From positions 1-64,000 of the forward strand of contig JBFXAZ010000006.1 in assembly GCA_050183765.1 (NCBI GenBank): a stretch of DNA of 64,000 nt, in the 5' to 3' direction. This document shows positions 46,873 to 57,784 of the stretch, piece by piece. The notes beneath the pieces are model-generated. The model did not search any database. It was not told the origin of the DNA and worked only from the letters and a program-made list of their open reading frames with translations. Position numbers and translations under genes: made by a program. This DNA comes from JAFAZJ01 sp050183765. Its GTDB lineage: Bacteria > Pseudomonadota > Alphaproteobacteria > Reyranellales > Reyranellaceae. How positions within the stretch are numbered: position 1 is the first letter of the stretch; every line of letters starts with the position of its first letter.

Positions 46873-47385
46873 TTACTTCTTGCGGATGGAGATGACGCGG
46901 CCGGCTTGCTTGGGCCGGGGCAGCTTGGCGTGCAGCGGCGCCAGCGCATCGAGGCGCCGCATGGTCTCGTCCGGCCATGGCGCGGCGCGGCGCGAGGCGT
47001 AGTCGATGTTCATCAGGATCAGCTCGTTGGTCGCGGCGAGGAAGCCTTCGTCTGCGTGGTACATGCTGTGGATGTAGTGCACGCGCTTGGCGTCGTGGTC
47101 GAGGATCTGCGTGGTGATGCGCAGCGGATCGCCCTCCTTGACCTCGCGGTCATAGGTGGCGTGCGCCTCGAGCACGAAGGTCATGCCGATCCTGTCGCGG
47201 GTGTATTCCCAGCCGACGCCGAGCTGGTTGCACAGCGTGTCGGTCGCCTTGTCGAAGGCCACGATGTAGTAGCCGACGTTCATGTGGCCGTTCCAGTCGA
47301 TCCACTCCTTCAGCACCGTGGCGCGATGGCGATCGAGCGGGGCGCAGAGATCGAGCGGCTCGATGGGATAGGGAAGCTCCGTCAT
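46873..47385 (-). CDS. hotdog-fold thioesterase family protein, copy 2
   Basis: 170 residues, a clear paralogue of the next gene: KEWIDWNGHMNVGYYIVAFD and GMTFVLEAHATYDRE. The ATG at 47385 (MTELPYPIEPLDL) is the natural start; four more codons upstream are in frame. The tandem pair is followed by the AAC(3)-like gene and preceded by an alpha/beta hydrolase, all on one strand and probably one transcript. Confidence 0.82.
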   Translation of the reverse strand: MTELPYPIEPLDLCAPLDRHRATVLKEWIDWNGHMNVGYYIVAFDKATDTLCNQLGVGWEYTRDRIGMTFVLEAHATYDREVKEGDPLRITTQILDHDAKRVHYIHSMYHADEGFLAATNELILMNIDYASRRAAPWPDETMRRLDALAPLHAKLPRPKQAGRVISIRKK

Positions 47386-47434
47386 GGCGCGGACCATAGC
47401 GAAGCGCCGTCGTCGTGCAAGCCGGCAGTCCCCG

Positions 47435-48151
47435 TCACGGAATCTGAAGCAGCTCGTCGGCCACCAGGTCGGGCGCGGAGATGATGCAGTTGTGGCCGGC
47501 CTCGATCGGGCGGAAGCGCACGCCGGGCGTTTCCTGCGCGCGCTCGTGGCTGCCGGCGGACACCGGGTAGCGCGGCCTGGTGCAGGCGATGTAGGTCATC
47601 GGCAGGCCGTTGCCCGGGCCGTTGGCGATGCGCACCGGCTCGGTGTAGCAGCGTACCGGATGCGGCGTGAGCCGTTCGTGCGTCCATCTCGCCAGTTCCG
47701 GGTCGTCGATGATCAAGCTGCCGACCGGCGCGAAGGGCAGCACGTCGGTGCCGTTGACCTGGAAGATCATGGTCTTGCGCTTGGCCGAGATGCGCTCGGG
47801 GATGCGGCCGAAGATCGACTGGCCGTCGCGCGCGATGCCGCCATCGATGATCACCAGATGCGCCACGCGCGAGGGATCGCGATCGACCGCGATCTGCGCG
47901 ATCAGGCTGCCGAAGCTGTGGCCCACCAGCACGACGTCGCGCAGGTCGTTGTCGCGCAGGCAGGACAGCGCATCCTCGGCGCAGGTGTCGTTGCCGATCT
48001 CCGGCGACAGCTCCGCCGCGCGCTCGGCCACGCCGCGGAAGCTCGGCGTGTAGACGGTGTGACCCGCCGCGCGCAGCTTGGCGGCGACGAATTGCCAGGT
48101 CCAGCCGCCCATCCAGGCGCCGGAGAGACAGACGAAGGTGCGGGGATTCAT
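47435..48151 (-). CDS. alpha/beta hydrolase
   Basis: 238 residues, small alpha/beta hydrolase. CLSGAWMGGWTWQFVAAKL forms the oxyanion-hole region, VLVGHSFGSLIAQIA carries the nucleophile serine, and the catalytic His is in IEAGHNCII. Sequence of this type (LSGAWxGGWxW, close to EstC-like esterases) acts on esters. It is first in a likely four-gene unit with two thioesterases and an acetyltransferase. Confidence 0.85.
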   Translation of the reverse strand: MNPRTFVCLSGAWMGGWTWQFVAAKLRAAGHTVYTPSFRGVAERAAELSPEIGNDTCAEDALSCLRDNDLRDVVLVGHSFGSLIAQIAVDRDPSRVAHLVIIDGGIARDGQSIFGRIPERISAKRKTMIFQVNGTDVLPFAPVGSLIIDDPELARWTHERLTPHPVRCYTEPVRIANGPGNGLPMTYIACTRPRYPVSAGSHERAQETPGVRFRPIEAGHNCIISAPDLVADELLQIP

Positions 48152-48170
48152 GCGAGGGGCGTTTTCTTGC

Positions 48171-48291
48171 TCCCTCTCCCCGCGAGCGGGGAGAGGGTCG
48201 GGGTGAGGGGCCAGTGCAACAACTGCGACGTCACAAATTGGATCACGAACCCCTCACCCCAACCCTCTCCCCGCCAGCGGGGAGAGGGAGT
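48171..48291. repeat. palindromic repeat, family C
   Basis: tccctctccccgcgagcggg opens the left arm, which continues gagagggtcggggtgagggg. The right arm is ccctcaccccaaccctctcc then ccgccagcggggagagggag. This is the common alphaproteobacterial ctctccccgcnagcggggagag element. It separates the hydrolase gene from the MmgE/PrpD gene on the same strand. Confidence 0.85.
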
Positions 48292-48295
48292 GAAC

Positions 48296-49648
48296 TCAGT
48301 TCTTCACCGTAAGCTTCATAACCTCGCCGATATCCACGACGCTGTCGAGGTCGCGGCATAGCTGCGCCAGCCTTTTCGTGCGCTCTTCCCCGAGGATCGG
48401 GCTCACCAGCGCGCGGAACTTCGACTCGAGCTTGGCCCATTGCGCGTCGAGGTCGGTCATCGGGATGCCGACATCTGTGGTCTCGCTGAGCTCGCGCCCG
48501 TCGCGCAGCTTCACCACGACCTCGGCGGCGCTGTGATGGTCGTGGTGGCGCGTCTCGACCACGACCTTGTCGCGCAGCGCCACCAGCTCGGGTTCTTGCG
48601 TCAGCGCGTCGGTGTAGACGCCGTCGTTCGACGTATCGCGCCCGGCCAGCGCCATCGCCGCGGTGAAGCGCAGCGAGAACTTGATCTCCAGCCCGCTCTT
48701 GGGCTCGGGGATGTTGCACACCTTGAGGTGGCCGGAATCGACCCGAAGCGTGACGCGCTCGATCTCCTCGCCCTTGAGCTTGTGGCGCTCCTTCAGCGTC
48801 TTCAGCGCTTCGATGCTGGAATGCGTGAGGTAACAGGCGGCGTGATACTTGAAGACCGTGTCCGTCGTGTGGAAGCCGCCCGGCGGATCGGCCAGCGCCG
48901 CCGTGGGCTGCGGCGTCGACGAGGCGGTGGCGACGAAACCCTGCGGCACGTCGAGCACCGAGGCATTGGCGGTGAAGCCCTTCTCGGCCCAGCGCGCCGC
49001 CTGCAGGCCGTTCTGCGCCGCCTTGCCGGCGTGCAGCGGCTTGGTCATCGTGCCGAACATGCTCTTCAGCCCGGCGGCCTGCGCGCCGGCGATGCCCATG
49101 GCCTGGCGCGTGCGCTCGATGTCGAGGCCCAGCAGGTTGGCGCAGGCCGCCGCCGCGCCGAAGGCGCCCAGCGTGCCGGTGTTGTGCCAGCCCTTCTCGT
49201 AGTGGCTCTTGCCCACCAGCTCGCCCATCCGGCATTCCATCTCGATGCCGGCGACGATCGCGGTGATCAGGTCGCGGCCCGACATCTTCCTGCTCTCGGC
49301 CAGCGCCAGCGCGGCGGGCGCCACCGGCACGGTGGGATGGCCGCCCATGGTCAGGTTCACGTCGTCGTAGTCGAGCGCGTGGCTCATCGCGCCGTTGATC
49401 AGCGCGGCGTTCGACAGCGAGGTACGCATGCCGCGGCCGATCACCGTCGCCTCGGCGCGTCCGCCATCTTCCTCGGCGACCGCGCTCAGGATGCCCGACA
49501 GCGGCTCGTCCATGCCCGAGAGCGTGACGCCGAGGAAATCGAGCAGGCACTGCTTGGCCACGGTGCGCGCCTGCGGCGTCAGATGCTGGAAGCGCAGCGC
49601 GGCCGCCTTCTCGGCCAGCGCCGCCGTGACATTCGCCGCCTCGGTCAT
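48296..49648 (-). CDS. MmgE/PrpD family protein
   Basis: 450 residues. Family blocks include LLDFLGVTLSGMDEPL, NGAMSHALDYDDVNLTMGGHP, WHNTGTLGAFGAAAACANLLGL and KYHAACYLTHSSIEAL. The family includes 2-methylcitrate dehydratase (PrpD) and cis-aconitate decarboxylase-like enzymes; with no prpB/prpC nearby the substrate is open. ATG at 49648 follows an AGGGAGGGGA ribosome-binding site. Confidence 0.88.
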   Translation of the reverse strand: MTEAANVTAALAEKAAALRFQHLTPQARTVAKQCLLDFLGVTLSGMDEPLSGILSAVAEEDGGRAEATVIGRGMRTSLSNAALINGAMSHALDYDDVNLTMGGHPTVPVAPAALALAESRKMSGRDLITAIVAGIEMECRMGELVGKSHYEKGWHNTGTLGAFGAAAACANLLGLDIERTRQAMGIAGAQAAGLKSMFGTMTKPLHAGKAAQNGLQAARWAEKGFTANASVLDVPQGFVATASSTPQPTAALADPPGGFHTTDTVFKYHAACYLTHSSIEALKTLKERHKLKGEEIERVTLRVDSGHLKVCNIPEPKSGLEIKFSLRFTAAMALAGRDTSNDGVYTDALTQEPELVALRDKVVVETRHHDHHSAAEVVVKLRDGRELSETTDVGIPMTDLDAQWAKLESKFRALVSPILGEERTKRLAQLCRDLDSVVDIGEVMKLTVKN

Positions 49649-49786
49649 GGTCGTCCCCTCCCTGCGGGTTGCGGTCCGTATCGTGTCGCACCGGCACGAC
49701 GGGAGCAACCGGCCGTGCCCATCCTTTGCGCAACCTTGCCATGAAAGTGGCGTTGGCATGGTCACCAGATACGGGAGCGCCTTGCC

Positions 49787-50650
49787 ATGGCCATGACCGA
49801 GCGCGTGGATGTCGTCGTCGACACGAGCGCGAGCACAGCATCCGCCGTCGCGTGGGGCGCGGTGATCGCCGGCGGGCTGGCGTCCGCCGCCCTGACCCTG
49901 ATCCTGCTGAGCCTCGGCACCGGCCTGGGGCTGGCGGTGGTGTCGCCATGGTCCGACTGGAATATCTCGACGGTTCGCTTCGCGACCTTCGCCGGCATCT
50001 TCGCCTGCGTCGTCGCGGTGATGGCCTCGGCCGTCGGTGGCTACCTCGCCGGCCGCCTGCGCACGCGCTGGACCGGCCTGCATGGCAACGAGGTTTATTT
50101 CCGCGACACCGCGCATGGCCTGCTGGCCTGGGCCTTCGCCACCGTCGTCAGCGTCGCCATCACCGGCGCGGCAGCGACCAGCCTGGTCGGCGGCGCCGCG
50201 TCGGGCCTGGCACCGGCGGCCACCGTCGCGGCGCGCGACGGCACGGCGAGCGGTCCGCTGGACGTCTATGTCGATCAGCTGATGCGGCCCAATTTCGCCG
50301 CGCCCGCCGACGCGGCCGCCCAGCCGCCGATGGCGCCGGGCCGCGCGGCCGCCGATCGGGCGGAGATCACCCGCCTGTTCGCGCACGCCAACCGCGCGCG
50401 CACCGAGCTGGCGCCGGCTGATCGCACCTATCTCGCCCAGCTCGTCGCCGCGCGTACCGGCCTGCCGCAGGCCGATGCCGAGCGTCGGGTGAACGAGGTT
50501 ACCGCCCAGATGAAGCAGGCGTTGGACCAGGCGCGCCGCGCCACCTCGCACTTCGCCCTGTGGCTCACCGCCGCGTTGTTCTTCGGCGCCTTCGCCGCCG
50601 CCTGGGCTGCCACCGAGGGCGGCGAGTGGCGCGACGGCGTGCGGACCTGA
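49787..50650 (+). CDS. integral membrane protein of unknown function
   Basis: 287 residues with four predicted membrane helices: about 20-50 (VAWGAVIAGGLASAALTLIL), 64-92 (FAGIFACVVAVMASAVGGYL), 112-138, and a last one near 255-275 (FALWLTAALFFGAFAAAWA). A soluble loop of about 110 residues lies between the third and fourth. Such proteins are frequent in alphaproteobacteria and are often followed by a very small membrane peptide gene, as here. No function is assigned. Confidence 0.75.
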   Translation: MAMTERVDVVVDTSASTASAVAWGAVIAGGLASAALTLILLSLGTGLGLAVVSPWSDWNISTVRFATFAGIFACVVAVMASAVGGYLAGRLRTRWTGLHGNEVYFRDTAHGLLAWAFATVVSVAITGAAATSLVGGAASGLAPAATVAARDGTASGPLDVYVDQLMRPNFAAPADAAAQPPMAPGRAAADRAEITRLFAHANRARTELAPADRTYLAQLVAARTGLPQADAERRVNEVTAQMKQALDQARRATSHFALWLTAALFFGAFAAAWAATEGGEWRDGVRT

Positions 50651-50675
50651 CCCCTCGTCTCGAAAGGAGCCTTCC

Positions 50676-50750
50676 ATGCGTTACATTCTGCTGTGGCTGC
50701 TGGGTATTCCGATCCCGGTGCTTATCCTGCTGGCGTTGTTCTGGCATTGA
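50676..50750 (+). CDS. 24-residue membrane peptide
   Basis: ATG at 50676 with an AAAGGAGC ribosome-binding site and a frame of 24 codons, MRYILLWLLGIPIPVLILLA followed by LFWH. It is one hydrophobic helix with the central GIPIPVLIL motif seen in many short alphaproteobacterial membrane peptides. It is 25 bases downstream of the larger membrane protein gene and likely co-transcribed. The strong ribosome-binding site and motif make it more than chance. Confidence 0.7.
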   Translation: MRYILLWLLGIPIPVLILLALFWH

Positions 50751-50925
50751 GCCGGTCGGTGTCTCCCGTTTGGGGGACGTAGAATCGGCCGTTACCGAGC
50801 GATACGCGCGCCCTCGGAAAAGCCGGAATTCCGTCGCCGCTCCGCCGCAGGCTGGCCGCTCTTACGCAGGGCCGTCGCACCGTCGTCATGGGACCCGGGC
50901 TGACGGTAAAGCGTGAGGGAACTCC

Positions 50926-51366
50926 ATGATTCGTCAAATCGCCGTTGCCGTGCTCTCGGCGGGAGCACTGGCGGCCTGCGTGCCTTACGGGGCCTATGGC
51001 GACGGCATGACGCCGTACTCCAGCGGCTATGCCAATCCGATGGCCCAGGCCATCACCCAGATGACGACCGGCGGTTACGGCTACGGCCAGCCGACCTACG
51101 GTTACGGCAATCCGTACTATGGCGCCGCACCGGCGCCCGTCTACGCGCCGCCGCCGGTCTACATGCCCCAACAGGCCGCCGCGCCGGTCTATGCGCCGTC
51201 GGGCTACCCGTACTCCTACGGTGGTAACCGGCCGAGGTGGCAGGGCCGACCGCACCACGCGGCTGCCGATCGGAACAACAACGGCGTGCCGGACTGGAAA
51301 GAGCGCGATCGCAACAGCGACGGCACCCCCGACTACCAACAGCACACACGCCGCTTCCCTCGCTGA
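50926..51366 (+). CDS. Tyr/Gly/Pro-rich lipoprotein with calcium-binding-like tail
   Basis: 146 residues. Lipoprotein signal ending LAACVP. The middle is repetitive and Tyr/Gly/Pro-rich (YGYGQPTYGYGNPYYG). The C-terminus has two acidic loops, DRNNNGVPDWKERDRNSDGTPDY, given here in parts DRNNNGVPDW and DRNSDGTPDY, like the DxNxDGxxD loops of thrombospondin type 3 or EF-hand proteins. It probably sits at the cell surface or outer membrane. No named family is recognised. Confidence 0.7.
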   Translation: MIRQIAVAVLSAGALAACVPYGAYGDGMTPYSSGYANPMAQAITQMTTGGYGYGQPTYGYGNPYYGAAPAPVYAPPPVYMPQQAAAPVYAPSGYPYSYGGNRPRWQGRPHHAAADRNNNGVPDWKERDRNSDGTPDYQQHTRRFPR

Positions 51367-51380
51367 TCGGGAGATCGGCT

Positions 51381-51410
51381 TCCTTCTCCTCGCTCGTGCG
51401 AGGAGAAGGA
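51381..51410. terminator. perfect hairpin after the lipoprotein gene
   Basis: TCCTTCTCCTCGC pairs with GCGAGGAGAAGGA across a four-base TCGT loop: 13 perfect pairs, 14 bases after the stop codon. No U-tract follows, so termination is uncertain. The sequence resembles a single end hairpin of repeat family A. Confidence 0.5.
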
Positions 51411-51496
51411 TCACTGTCCGCATCGCGGAACCGCGCCATGGATGTTCCGCGCGCTTGATCTGATAGGGTGGGGCCTCGAAATCCGCCGGAGACCCC

Positions 51497-52522
51497 ATGG
51501 CCGAGAAGAATCGTCGCGTGCTCCTGAAATCCCGGCCGCAGGGCGAGCCTGTGCCGGAAAATTTCGAGGTCGCCGACGCGCCGCTGCCCGAGCCGGCCGA
51601 CGGGCAATACCTGTCGCGCACCATCTGGCTGTCGCTCGACCCCTACATGCGCGGGCGCATGTCGGAGGCCAAGGGCTACGCCGCCAATACCGGGCTGGGC
51701 GAGCCCATGGTCGGCGGCACGGTCGGCCAGGTGGTGAAGTCGCGGCACCCGAAGTTCAAGGAAGGCGATTTCGTCGCCGAGTACAGCGGCTGGCAGAGCC
51801 ACGCCGTGTCCAACGGCGCGGGCGTGATGAAGCTCGATCCGAACGCCGCGCCGCTGTCGGCCGCGCTCTCGGTGCTCGGCATGCCGGGCATGACGGCGTG
51901 GTGGGGCCTGATGCATATCGGCGAGCCCAAGCCGGGTGAGACGGTGGTGGTCTCGGCGGCCTCGGGCGCGGTGGGCTCGGTGGTCGGCCAGGTGGCGAAG
52001 ATGAAGGGCTGCCGCGCTGTCGGCATCGCCGGCGGCAAGGACAAATGCGACTACGTGGTCAAGGAATTGGGCTTCGACGCCTGCGTCGACTACAAGGCCG
52101 AAGGCGCCAACCTGTTCAAGGCGATCCGTGAAGCCTGTCCCAAGGGCATCGACATCTACTTCGAGAATGTCGGCGGCGCGGTGCAGGCCGCGGTGATCCC
52201 GCAGCTCAACGATTTCGCGCGCGTGCCGTTGTGCGGCCTGATCGCCTCCTACAACGAGATGCAGATGAATCCCGGCCCCGACTGGCGCCTGCTGCTGATC
52301 AAGCGCGCGCTGGTGAAGGGCTTCATCGTCAGCGACCACTTCAACCAGATGCCGGAGTTCTGGCTGGAAGTGCCGCCGGCGGTGAAGGCGGGCAGGATCA
52401 AGTACCGCGAGGACATCGTGAAGGGCCTGGACGCCGCGCCGGAGGCCTTCATCGGCCTGCTCAAGGGCCGCAACTTCGGCAAGCTGCTGGTGCAGGTGTC
52501 GGACGATCCGACGCGGCACTAG
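51497..52522 (+). CDS. NADP-dependent oxidoreductase, MDR family (leukotriene B4 dehydrogenase-like)
   Basis: 341 residues, zinc-free medium-chain reductase. SLDPYMRGRM near the N-terminus is typical of the prostaglandin/leukotriene reductase branch (YncB/CurA type); the Rossmann motif is VVSAASGAVGSVVGQVAKM and the NADP loop AGGKDKCDYV. IDIYFENVGG is conserved as well. Members reduce the C=C bond of alpha,beta-unsaturated ketones and aldehydes. It stands alone, 36 bases before a Nudix gene on the same strand. Confidence 0.88.
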   Translation: MAEKNRRVLLKSRPQGEPVPENFEVADAPLPEPADGQYLSRTIWLSLDPYMRGRMSEAKGYAANTGLGEPMVGGTVGQVVKSRHPKFKEGDFVAEYSGWQSHAVSNGAGVMKLDPNAAPLSAALSVLGMPGMTAWWGLMHIGEPKPGETVVVSAASGAVGSVVGQVAKMKGCRAVGIAGGKDKCDYVVKELGFDACVDYKAEGANLFKAIREACPKGIDIYFENVGGAVQAAVIPQLNDFARVPLCGLIASYNEMQMNPGPDWRLLLIKRALVKGFIVSDHFNQMPEFWLEVPPAVKAGRIKYREDIVKGLDAAPEAFIGLLKGRNFGKLLVQVSDDPTRH

Positions 52523-52558
52523 GAACGGAAGATCGAGTGTGAAGGACAAGTCAGAGTC

Positions 52559-53383
52559 ATGAGCGACAAGAAAGTACCCTCGACACCGCTGCCCGCGACC
52601 ACCGTGCTGCTGCTGCGGCCCGAGCGGCTCGAGGATCCGAACTCGCCGGTCGAGGTCTTCATGGTGGTGCGCCACCACAAGATCGATTCCTTCTCCGGTG
52701 CGCTCGTGTTCCCCGGCGGCAAGCTCGAGGCGGCCGATGGCGATCCGCGGCTGCGGGTGCGCTGCGCCGGCGCCGATGGGATCCCGGACGGCGAGCTGGC
52801 CTTTCGCGTCGCCGGCATCCGCGAGGCCTTCGAGGAATGCGGCATCCTGCTGGCGATGAAGCGCGGGTCCGACGCCCTGATCGGCGCCGCCGAGCTCAAG
52901 CCGATCGAGGAACGCTGGCGCGACAAGCTGGCGAAGGACGACGCCAGCATCGTCGACATGGTCGAGGCCGAGGATCTCGTGCTGGCGGTCGACCGCATGA
53001 CGCCCTTCGCGCACTGGATCACGCCGGCGATGGTGCCCAAGCGTTTCGACACCTGGTTCTTCGTCGCCGCCGCGCCGCCCGACCAGGTGGCGCTGCACGA
53101 CGGCTCGGAGTCGGTGGACTCGGTGTGGATCGAGCCCAAGGTCGCGGTGGCCGAGGCGGACGCCGGCAAGCGCACCATGGTGTTCCCGACGCGGCAGAAC
53201 ACGCTGATGCTGGGCGAGGCCAAGACCGTGGCCGAAGCGATCACCCAGGCCAAGGCGCGGCGTATCGTCGACGTGCTGCCGTGGCTGAAGACCGAGGACG
53301 ATGGCTCGGTGTGGCTCAACATCCCGCCGGACGCCGGCTACCCCATCCACCGCGTGCCGCGCGAGAAGATGGCGAGCGGTTAG
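52559..53383 (+). CDS. Nudix hydrolase family protein
   Basis: 274 residues. The Nudix region reads ALVFPGGKLEAADGDP, an insertion, then AFRVAGIREAFEECGILLA, a spread form of the Gx5Ex7REUxEExGU box found in the longer NUDT19/RNPP-like branch that cleaves CoA or nucleotide diphosphates. The substrate is unknown. It is probably co-transcribed with the oxidoreductase. Repeat B begins eight bases after its stop. Confidence 0.82.
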   Translation: MSDKKVPSTPLPATTVLLLRPERLEDPNSPVEVFMVVRHHKIDSFSGALVFPGGKLEAADGDPRLRVRCAGADGIPDGELAFRVAGIREAFEECGILLAMKRGSDALIGAAELKPIEERWRDKLAKDDASIVDMVEAEDLVLAVDRMTPFAHWITPAMVPKRFDTWFFVAAAPPDQVALHDGSESVDSVWIEPKVAVAEADAGKRTMVFPTRQNTLMLGEAKTVAEAITQAKARRIVDVLPWLKTEDDGSVWLNIPPDAGYPIHRVPREKMASG

Positions 53384-53390
53384 CCCCGAG

Positions 53391-53514
53391 GTCGTCCTGA
53401 GCGCAGCGAAGGACCTCGCGGTGCTGGTGCGCGCATATGCAGCGCCGATGATTTCCCGGCGCCGTCCTCTGGCTGTCGATCGGCCGCGAGGTCCTTCGTT
53501 GCGCTCAGGACGAC
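53391..53514. repeat. palindromic repeat, family B, copy 2
   Basis: Left arm gtcgtcctgagcgcagcgaa then ggacctcgcggt; right arm ccgcgaggtccttcgttgcg then ctcaggacgac. The arms are near-perfect reverse complements, with a variable centre of about 60 bases. It fills the gap between the Nudix and transporter genes. Confidence 0.85.
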
Positions 53515-53524
53515 GGATGGCGCC

Positions 53525-54469
53525 ATGATCGTCATCGCCGAGATCGTCCTGCCCGTCGTGCTGCTGGGGCTGGCGGGCTTCCTGCTGGCCCGTTCGGCGC
53601 TGGTGAGCGACGAGGCGGTGCGCGGCCTCGCCAACGTCACCTTCTACATCCTGTTCGCGGCGCTGCTGTTCCGCTCGATGGCGCGGGTGCGCATCGAATC
53701 GCTCGACCCCGCGATCCTGCTCGCCTTCTTCAGCGGCGTGGCGCTGGTCTTTGGCGCGCTGATGTTGGTCGGCCGCCTCGTGCTGGGCATGCGCCTGGCC
53801 GACCAGGCGATCCTGGCGCTGTCGGGCTCGTTCTCCAACGGCGTCGGGCTCGGCATCCCGCTGGTGACGCTGGCCTTCGGCGAGAAGGGGCTGGTGCCGC
53901 TGCTGATGATCATCAGCGTGCATTCGCTGATCATGCTGACCCTCACTTGCTTCCTGATCGAGATCGACCTGCAGGAGCGCGGCGGCATCGCGCGCCGCAT
54001 GGGCGCCGCCGTGCTCACCATGTTCAAGCACCCGGTCCTGCCGTCGATCTTCGCGGGCCTCGCCTGGGGTGAGCTGACGCGCCGCATCCCGGGATTGGAG
54101 CTGCCCCACGTGCTCGACAAGGCGCTGGCGCTCGCGGCGCAGGCGGCGGCGCCGATGGGCCTGGTCACGCTCGGCGCCTCGCTCGCCCATGTCGGCTTCC
54201 GCGGCCACTGGCGCGAGGGCCTGCTGACCTCGACGGCGAAGCTGCTGGTGCTGCCCGTCGCGGTCTACCTCGTGGGCCGTTTCGTCTTCCGCCTCGAGCC
54301 GCTGGGCCTGACCATCGCCGTGATCAACGCCAGCATGCCCGCCGGCGCCAATGTCTACATGATCGCCCAGCGCTACAACGTCGGCATCGGCCGCTCGACC
54401 AACGCCGTCGTGCTGTCGACGGTGGCCAGCGTATTCACGGTGAGCGTGGTGCTGGCGCTGCTGCGCTAG
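53525..54469 (+). CDS. AEC family transporter
   Basis: 314 residues with ten or so hydrophobic helices, the auxin efflux carrier fold (related to malonate and malate carriers). Family features include LVSDEAVRGLANVTFYILF in the first repeat and INASMPAGANVYMIAQRYNV in the second. The transported substrate cannot be inferred. The gene begins ten bases after repeat B, so its leader may include that repeat. Confidence 0.85.
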   Translation: MIVIAEIVLPVVLLGLAGFLLARSALVSDEAVRGLANVTFYILFAALLFRSMARVRIESLDPAILLAFFSGVALVFGALMLVGRLVLGMRLADQAILALSGSFSNGVGLGIPLVTLAFGEKGLVPLLMIISVHSLIMLTLTCFLIEIDLQERGGIARRMGAAVLTMFKHPVLPSIFAGLAWGELTRRIPGLELPHVLDKALALAAQAAAPMGLVTLGASLAHVGFRGHWREGLLTSTAKLLVLPVAVYLVGRFVFRLEPLGLTIAVINASMPAGANVYMIAQRYNVGIGRSTNAVVLSTVASVFTVSVVLALLR

Positions 54470-54535
54470 ATCTCCATTTGCGGCACGCGGGACTCGGAAG
54501 ACGGCCCGATCCTGTGATGTCGCGCCTATCACTTT

Positions 54536-54555
54536 ACGCATGATACGTGGTGCGT
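54536..54555. promoter_or_regulatory. candidate operator/promoter of the higBA pair
   Basis: ACGCA at 54536-54540 and TGCGT at 54551-54555 are inverted around ten bases, just upstream of the toxin start. TTATAG directly after it could be a -10 element. Antitoxins of the HigA type repress their own operon at such sites. The evidence is only the short inverted repeat and its position. Confidence 0.35.
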
Positions 54556-54566
54556 TATAGAGCGGT

Positions 54567-54845
54567 GTGATCAGGAGCTGGGCGAATGCGTCAACACGCC
54601 GGTTCGCCGAGGCCGGCAAGTCACGCTTCAAGGGCTTGGATGTCGAGGCGGCTGCCGACATGCTGGCCGCCCTCGACGCCGCGCGCTCGCTGTCCGATCT
54701 CGGTTCCCTGCGCAGCGTGGGGCTGCACAAGCTGAAGGGCGACCGGCGCGACCAATGGGCGGTCACGATCAACGGGCCGTGGCGGCTGTGTTTTCGCTTC
54801 CGTGACGGAGACGCTTGCGATGTCGAAATCGTCGACTATCACTAG
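54567..54845 (+). CDS. higB: HigB/RelE-family toxin
   Basis: 92 residues, GTG start. The RelE-like fold of HigB is recognisable: MIRSWANASTRRFAEAG, LHKLKGDRRDQWAVTINGPW, RLCFRFRDGDACDVEIVDYH. These toxins cleave mRNA on the ribosome. The antitoxin gene overlaps its last 26 bases, in toxin-first order as usual for higBA. Confidence 0.85.
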   Translation: MIRSWANASTRRFAEAGKSRFKGLDVEAAADMLAALDAARSLSDLGSLRSVGLHKLKGDRRDQWAVTINGPWRLCFRFRDGDACDVEIVDYH

Positions 54846-55134
54846 ACGCGGAACGCTGCCGCCGGTGCATCCGGGCCGGCTCCTGCGCCGCGAGATGGCG
54901 GCGCGCGAGCTGTCGGCCAACGCGCTGGCGCGTGCCTTGCGCGTACCGCCGGGACGCATCGTCGACATCGTCAACGGCAAGCGCGCGATCACGCCGGAGA
55001 CGGCGCTGCGGCTCGGACGCTACTTCGGCAATGGCGGCGGCTTCTGGCTGACGTTGCAGACCAACTACGACCTCGCCTCGGCTGAACGCGAGCATGGTGC
55101 ACGTATCGCGGTCGAGGTACCTGCGGCCGCTTAG
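54820..55134 (+). CDS. higA: HigA-family antitoxin, XRE-type regulator
   Basis: 104 residues with a helix-turn-helix of the HigA type: PPVHPGRLLRREMAARELSA, NALARALRVPPGRIVDIVNG and TPETALRLGRYFGNGGGFWL. ATG at 54820 has GGAG nine bases upstream and gives the typical length; an in-frame GTG at 54802 would add six residues. It neutralises HigB and represses the operon. It is convergent with the methionine operon. Confidence 0.87.
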   Translation: MSKSSTITRRGTLPPVHPGRLLRREMAARELSANALARALRVPPGRIVDIVNGKRAITPETALRLGRYFGNGGGFWLTLQTNYDLASAEREHGARIAVEVPAAA

Positions 55135-55141
55135 GTCCCAA

Positions 55142-57783
<2,642 letters not shown>

Positions 57784-57784
<1 letters not shown>

